64,000 nt of DNA, taken from Planctomycetota bacterium. Lineage in GTDB: Bacteria > Planctomycetota > UBA1135 > JAKEFM01. The notes under the pieces are model-generated. The model was not told where the DNA came from. It saw only the letters and a program-made list of their open reading frames with translations, and searched no databases. The position numbers and the translations under genes are program-made. This document shows positions 61,982-64,000 of this stretch, piece by piece (within the stretch, counting starts at the first letter, position 1; each line of letters opens with the position of its first letter). The stretch is from NCBI GenBank assembly GCA_022616055.1, contig JAKEFM010000246.1, positions 1-64,000 of the forward strand, in the 5' to 3' direction.

Positions 61982-62865
61982 GCTCCGGCTCCCGCCGTCG
62001 CCGGCTCGCACCGCATCGCCACGTCGATCCAGGGGGCGGAGCGCGTGAGGGCTCCGACCGAGATCCGGTCGACGCCGGCCTGCGCGAACCGGCGGACGTT
62101 CTCCAGCGTCACGCCTCCGGACGCCTCGAACTCCACGCGCCGGCCACGCCGGCGCGCCTCCTCGCGCGCGGCGGCGAGGACGTCCCGGAGCGCGTCGGGC
62201 TCGAAGTTGTCGAGGAGGACGACCTCGGCCCCACCCCGGATGACCCCCAGGGCCTCCTCGAGGCTCCTCGCCTCCGCGTGGATCGGGACCCCCGCGCGCG
62301 CCCGCTCGCGCGCGCGCGCGACGGCCGCCTCGACGCTCCCGCCGGCGAGCGCGTAGTGGTTCCCCTTGAGGAGGACGGCGTCGTGGAGGCCCGCTCGGTG
62401 GTTGGTCCCCCCCGCGGTGGCGACGGCGTACTTCTCGAGCGCCCGCAGGCCGGGGGTCGTCTTCCGCGTGTCGAGGATGCGGACAGGGAGTCCCTTCACC
62501 GCCTCGAGGAACCGCGCCGTGAGCGTCGCGATCCCGCAGAGGCGGCCGAGGAAGTTCAGCGCCGTCCTCTCCCCGGACAGGAGCGCGCGGGCGCGCCCTC
62601 GCAGGACGAGGAGGCGCGTCCCGGGCCCGAACCGGGTCCCCTCCGCCGCCGCCTCGAGGACCTCGATGCGCTCGTCGAGGGCCCGGAGGACGCGGATGGC
62701 CACCGGCCCGCCGGCGAGCACCCCCGCCTCCTTCCCGACGATCGTCGCGACCGCCTGCGCCCCCGAGTCCACGACCGCCTCCGTCGTGAGGTCCCCCGCC
62801 CCGAGATCCTCCTCGAGCGCGAGCCGGACGAGGGGCTCGGAGGCTGAGGGGTCCATGGGGTCCAT
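61978..62865 (-). CDS. nadC: Nicotinate-nucleotide pyrophosphorylase (quinolinate phosphoribosyltransferase)
   Basis: 295 aa (ATG at 62865; 62856 possible). Motifs: EEDLGAGDLTTEAVV, the substrate-binding TRKTTPGLRALEKYAV, GGTNHRAGLHDAVLLKGNH, and FEASGGVTLENVRRFAQAGVDRISVGALT. It makes nicotinate mononucleotide from quinolinate. Its start is 31 nt from the ComEA-like stop. No other nad gene is in the window. Confidence 0.95.
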   Translation of the reverse strand: MDPMDPSASEPLVRLALEEDLGAGDLTTEAVVDSGAQAVATIVGKEAGVLAGGPVAIRVLRALDERIEVLEAAAEGTRFGPGTRLLVLRGRARALLSGERTALNFLGRLCGIATLTARFLEAVKGLPVRILDTRKTTPGLRALEKYAVATAGGTNHRAGLHDAVLLKGNHYALAGGSVEAAVARARERARAGVPIHAEARSLEEALGVIRGGAEVVLLDNFEPDALRDVLAAAREEARRRGRRVEFEASGGVTLENVRRFAQAGVDRISVGALTRSAPWIDVAMRCEPATAGAGA

Positions 62866-62896
62866 GGCTTTCGGACGGGGATTGTAGGACTGGGGT

Positions 62897-63229
62897 TCAC
62901 CGGCGGGGAGCGCCGGAGAACTCCTCCGCGAGGTCCGGCCGGAGCCGCTCGAGCGTGATCGGCCCGATCCCAGGGACGGAGAGGAGGTCCTCGGGTCCGT
63001 GGAACGGGCTCTCCTTCCGCGTCTCGAGGAGCGCGCGGACGCGCGCGGGGCCGAGCCCGTCGAGGAGGAGGAGCTCCTCCTCCGTGGCGAGGTTCGGATC
63101 GAGGCGGATCCGCAGCCGCTCCGGAGGCCGGGCCCCCCCTCTCGCGGGAGCCGGGCCCGGTCGCAGGAGCCAGAGGATCGCCTGCGCGAGGAGGAGGCCG
63201 CAGAGGATCCGCCTTCCGTCGATCCGCAT
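62897..63229 (-). CDS. ComEA-like helix-hairpin-helix protein
   Basis: 110 aa with an N-terminal anchor (ILCGLLLAQAILWLL) and two HhH motifs near the C-terminus, LLLLDGLGPARVRALLE and LLSVPGIGPITLERLRP. ComEA-type proteins bind DNA in uptake or envelope DNA-related tasks. It lies between the FlhG-like gene and nadC; a competence role is not shown by neighbours. Confidence 0.8.
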   Translation of the reverse strand: MRIDGRRILCGLLLAQAILWLLRPGPAPARGGARPPERLRIRLDPNLATEEELLLLDGLGPARVRALLETRKESPFHGPEDLLSVPGIGPITLERLRPDLAEEFSGAPRR

Positions 63230-63262
63230 CGCCGGAAGGAAGGACGCTCCGCGGCGAAACGG

Positions 63263-64000
63263 TTACACGGATTCCCGCTCGCGGGGAGCGGGGGCATCGC
63301 GCTCGACGCACGCCTGGAGCCGCTGGGCGTACCCCCCGCCGGACGGGTCGCGCTCCTCGAGCCGCGACTCGATCTCGTCCGCGAGCTTCTCGAGCGCGGC
63401 GGCCGCCGGCGAGTCGGGGTGCGAGACCGGCACCGGGCGGCGGCGCGCGACCGACTCGGCGACGGCCGGATCCTCCGGGACGAAGCCGAGGAACGGGATG
63501 TCGAGCCCGAGGAAGCGCCGCGCCACTCCGAGGACCTTCTCGGCGACCGCGCTCGCCTGGGCCTCGCTCCGGGCGCGGTTGACGACGAGGGCGATCGGGG
63601 ACTCCCGCCGCCGGACGGTCGCGACCTTGATCCAGGAATAGGCGTCCGTCATCGCCGTGATGTCGGGCGTCGTCACGAGGACGGTGAGGTCCGAGCAGCC
63701 GACGAAGAGGAGGGCCTGGTCGGAGACGCCCGCCGGCCCGTCGACGACGATCCGGTCGGCGCCCTTCTCCACGCCAGCGAGCCCCCGCAGGACGAGCTGG
63801 AGCTGGAAGGGAGAGAGCGTCCCGAGCCCGGGAACCCCGGAGCCCCCGGGGATCACGAATACCCCGGTCGGGGCTGGGCGAAGTACGTCTTCCAGCTCGA
63901 CGCGCCCCGCGACGACGTGGGCGACGGACAGGCCCGCGCTCAGGCCCTGGAGGATGTGGGCGTTGCCGACGCCGAAGTCGGCATCGAACACGACCGTCCG
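63263..64000 (-). CDS. FlhG/MinD-type ParA-family ATPase, N-terminus outside window
   Basis: At least 246 aa, incomplete at the right edge. It begins inside the switch region VVFDADFGVGNAH; the deviant Walker A must lie beyond position 64000. The segments DGPAGVSDQALLFVGCSDLTVLVTTPDITAMTDAYSWIKV match FlhG/MinD relatives, and TDAYSxIKV fits the FlhG side. It could regulate flagellar number/placement or another polar system. Gap of 33 nt to the ComEA-like gene. Confidence 0.82.
   Translation of the reverse strand, partial: RTVVFDADFGVGNAHILQGLSAGLSVAHVVAGRVELEDVLRPAPTGVFVIPGGSGVPGLGTLSPFQLQLVLRGLAGVEKGADRIVVDGPAGVSDQALLFVGCSDLTVLVTTPDITAMTDAYSWIKVATVRRRESPIALVVNRARSEAQASAVAEKVLGVARRFLGLDIPFLGFVPEDPAVAESVARRRPVPVSHPDSPAAAALEKLADEIESRLEERDPSGGGYAQRLQACVERDAPAPRERESV

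Noticed and set aside
1-64000. CRISPR arrays, insertion sequences, prophage or integrase genes, rRNA operons
   Set aside because: Looked for regular repeats, transposase or integrase motifs and rRNA sequence; none seen.

Overview
The window is very GC-rich DNA (about 70% or more by eye) with tightly packed genes, many GTG/TTG starts and many 4-nt ATGA/GTGA stop-start overlaps. Several secreted proteins (FG-GAP propeller, BNR-type repeats, a Gly/Ala-rich protein with a C-terminal beta domain, Tyr/Arg-rich secreted protein) resemble those of Planctomycetota, and the rest is standard aerobic heterotroph metabolism. An uncultured, high-GC Planctomycetota or closely related bacterium is the best guess. 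This is inference from family resemblance; no rRNA or other phylogenetic marker is present.

Layout. 1-9.1 kb: a secreted M28-type metallopeptidase, a convergent TPR lipoprotein, a membrane spermidine-synthase-like protein, a GAF-domain protein and a molybdopterin oxidoreductase. 9.4-11.6 kb: tRNA-Gly(GCC), a structured purine-rich leader, plsY-gpsA (phospholipid backbone synthesis), tRNA-Pro(GGG) and a strong terminator. 11.6-17.8 kb: an excisionase-like DNA-binding protein, then an ABC exporter operon (adaptor, ATPase, two permeases) and a zinc-type dehydrogenase. 17.9-19.6 kb: a minus-strand group holding a thioredoxin-like gene interrupted by one in-frame TGA (probable selenoprotein) and a HEPN gene with an unknown partner. 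19.7-28.7 kb: a complete arginine operon argR-argC-argB-argD-argF-argG-argH-short argA-argJ behind one promoter with candidate ARG boxes.

28.7-34.7 kb: envelope and hypothetical proteins, a tiny zinc-ribbon protein, a short-chain dehydrogenase and a methyltransferase. 34.8-46.1 kb: large secreted repeat proteins flanking a PaoABC-like molybdenum aldehyde-oxidase operon that continues into two small uncharacterised genes. 46.7-50.5 kb: an unusual glycosyltransferase fusion and an acyl-CoA synthetase. 50.5-51 kb: a decayed patch with a VapB-like antitoxin, a truncated VapC start and a displaced thiD fragment. 51-52.5 kb: an anchored unknown protein and a CPBP protease. 52.5-60.2 kb (minus): cytochrome c oxidase genes coxB-coxA-coxC-coxD, a small membrane protein, purB, a sugar-isomerase-like gene, a DHH phosphoesterase and thiD. 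60.5-64 kb (minus): a Tyr/Arg-rich secreted protein, then an FlhG/MinD-type ATPase cut by the window end, a ComEA-like HhH protein, nadC, an RsbW-like ATPase and a VanZ-like protein.

The most interesting item is the thioredoxin-like gene at 17859-18737. A single TGA sits exactly where the first Cys of a CxxC motif would be. It is followed by a perfect 6-bp hairpin whose loop begins C-G-U, at the right distance for a bacterial SECIS element.
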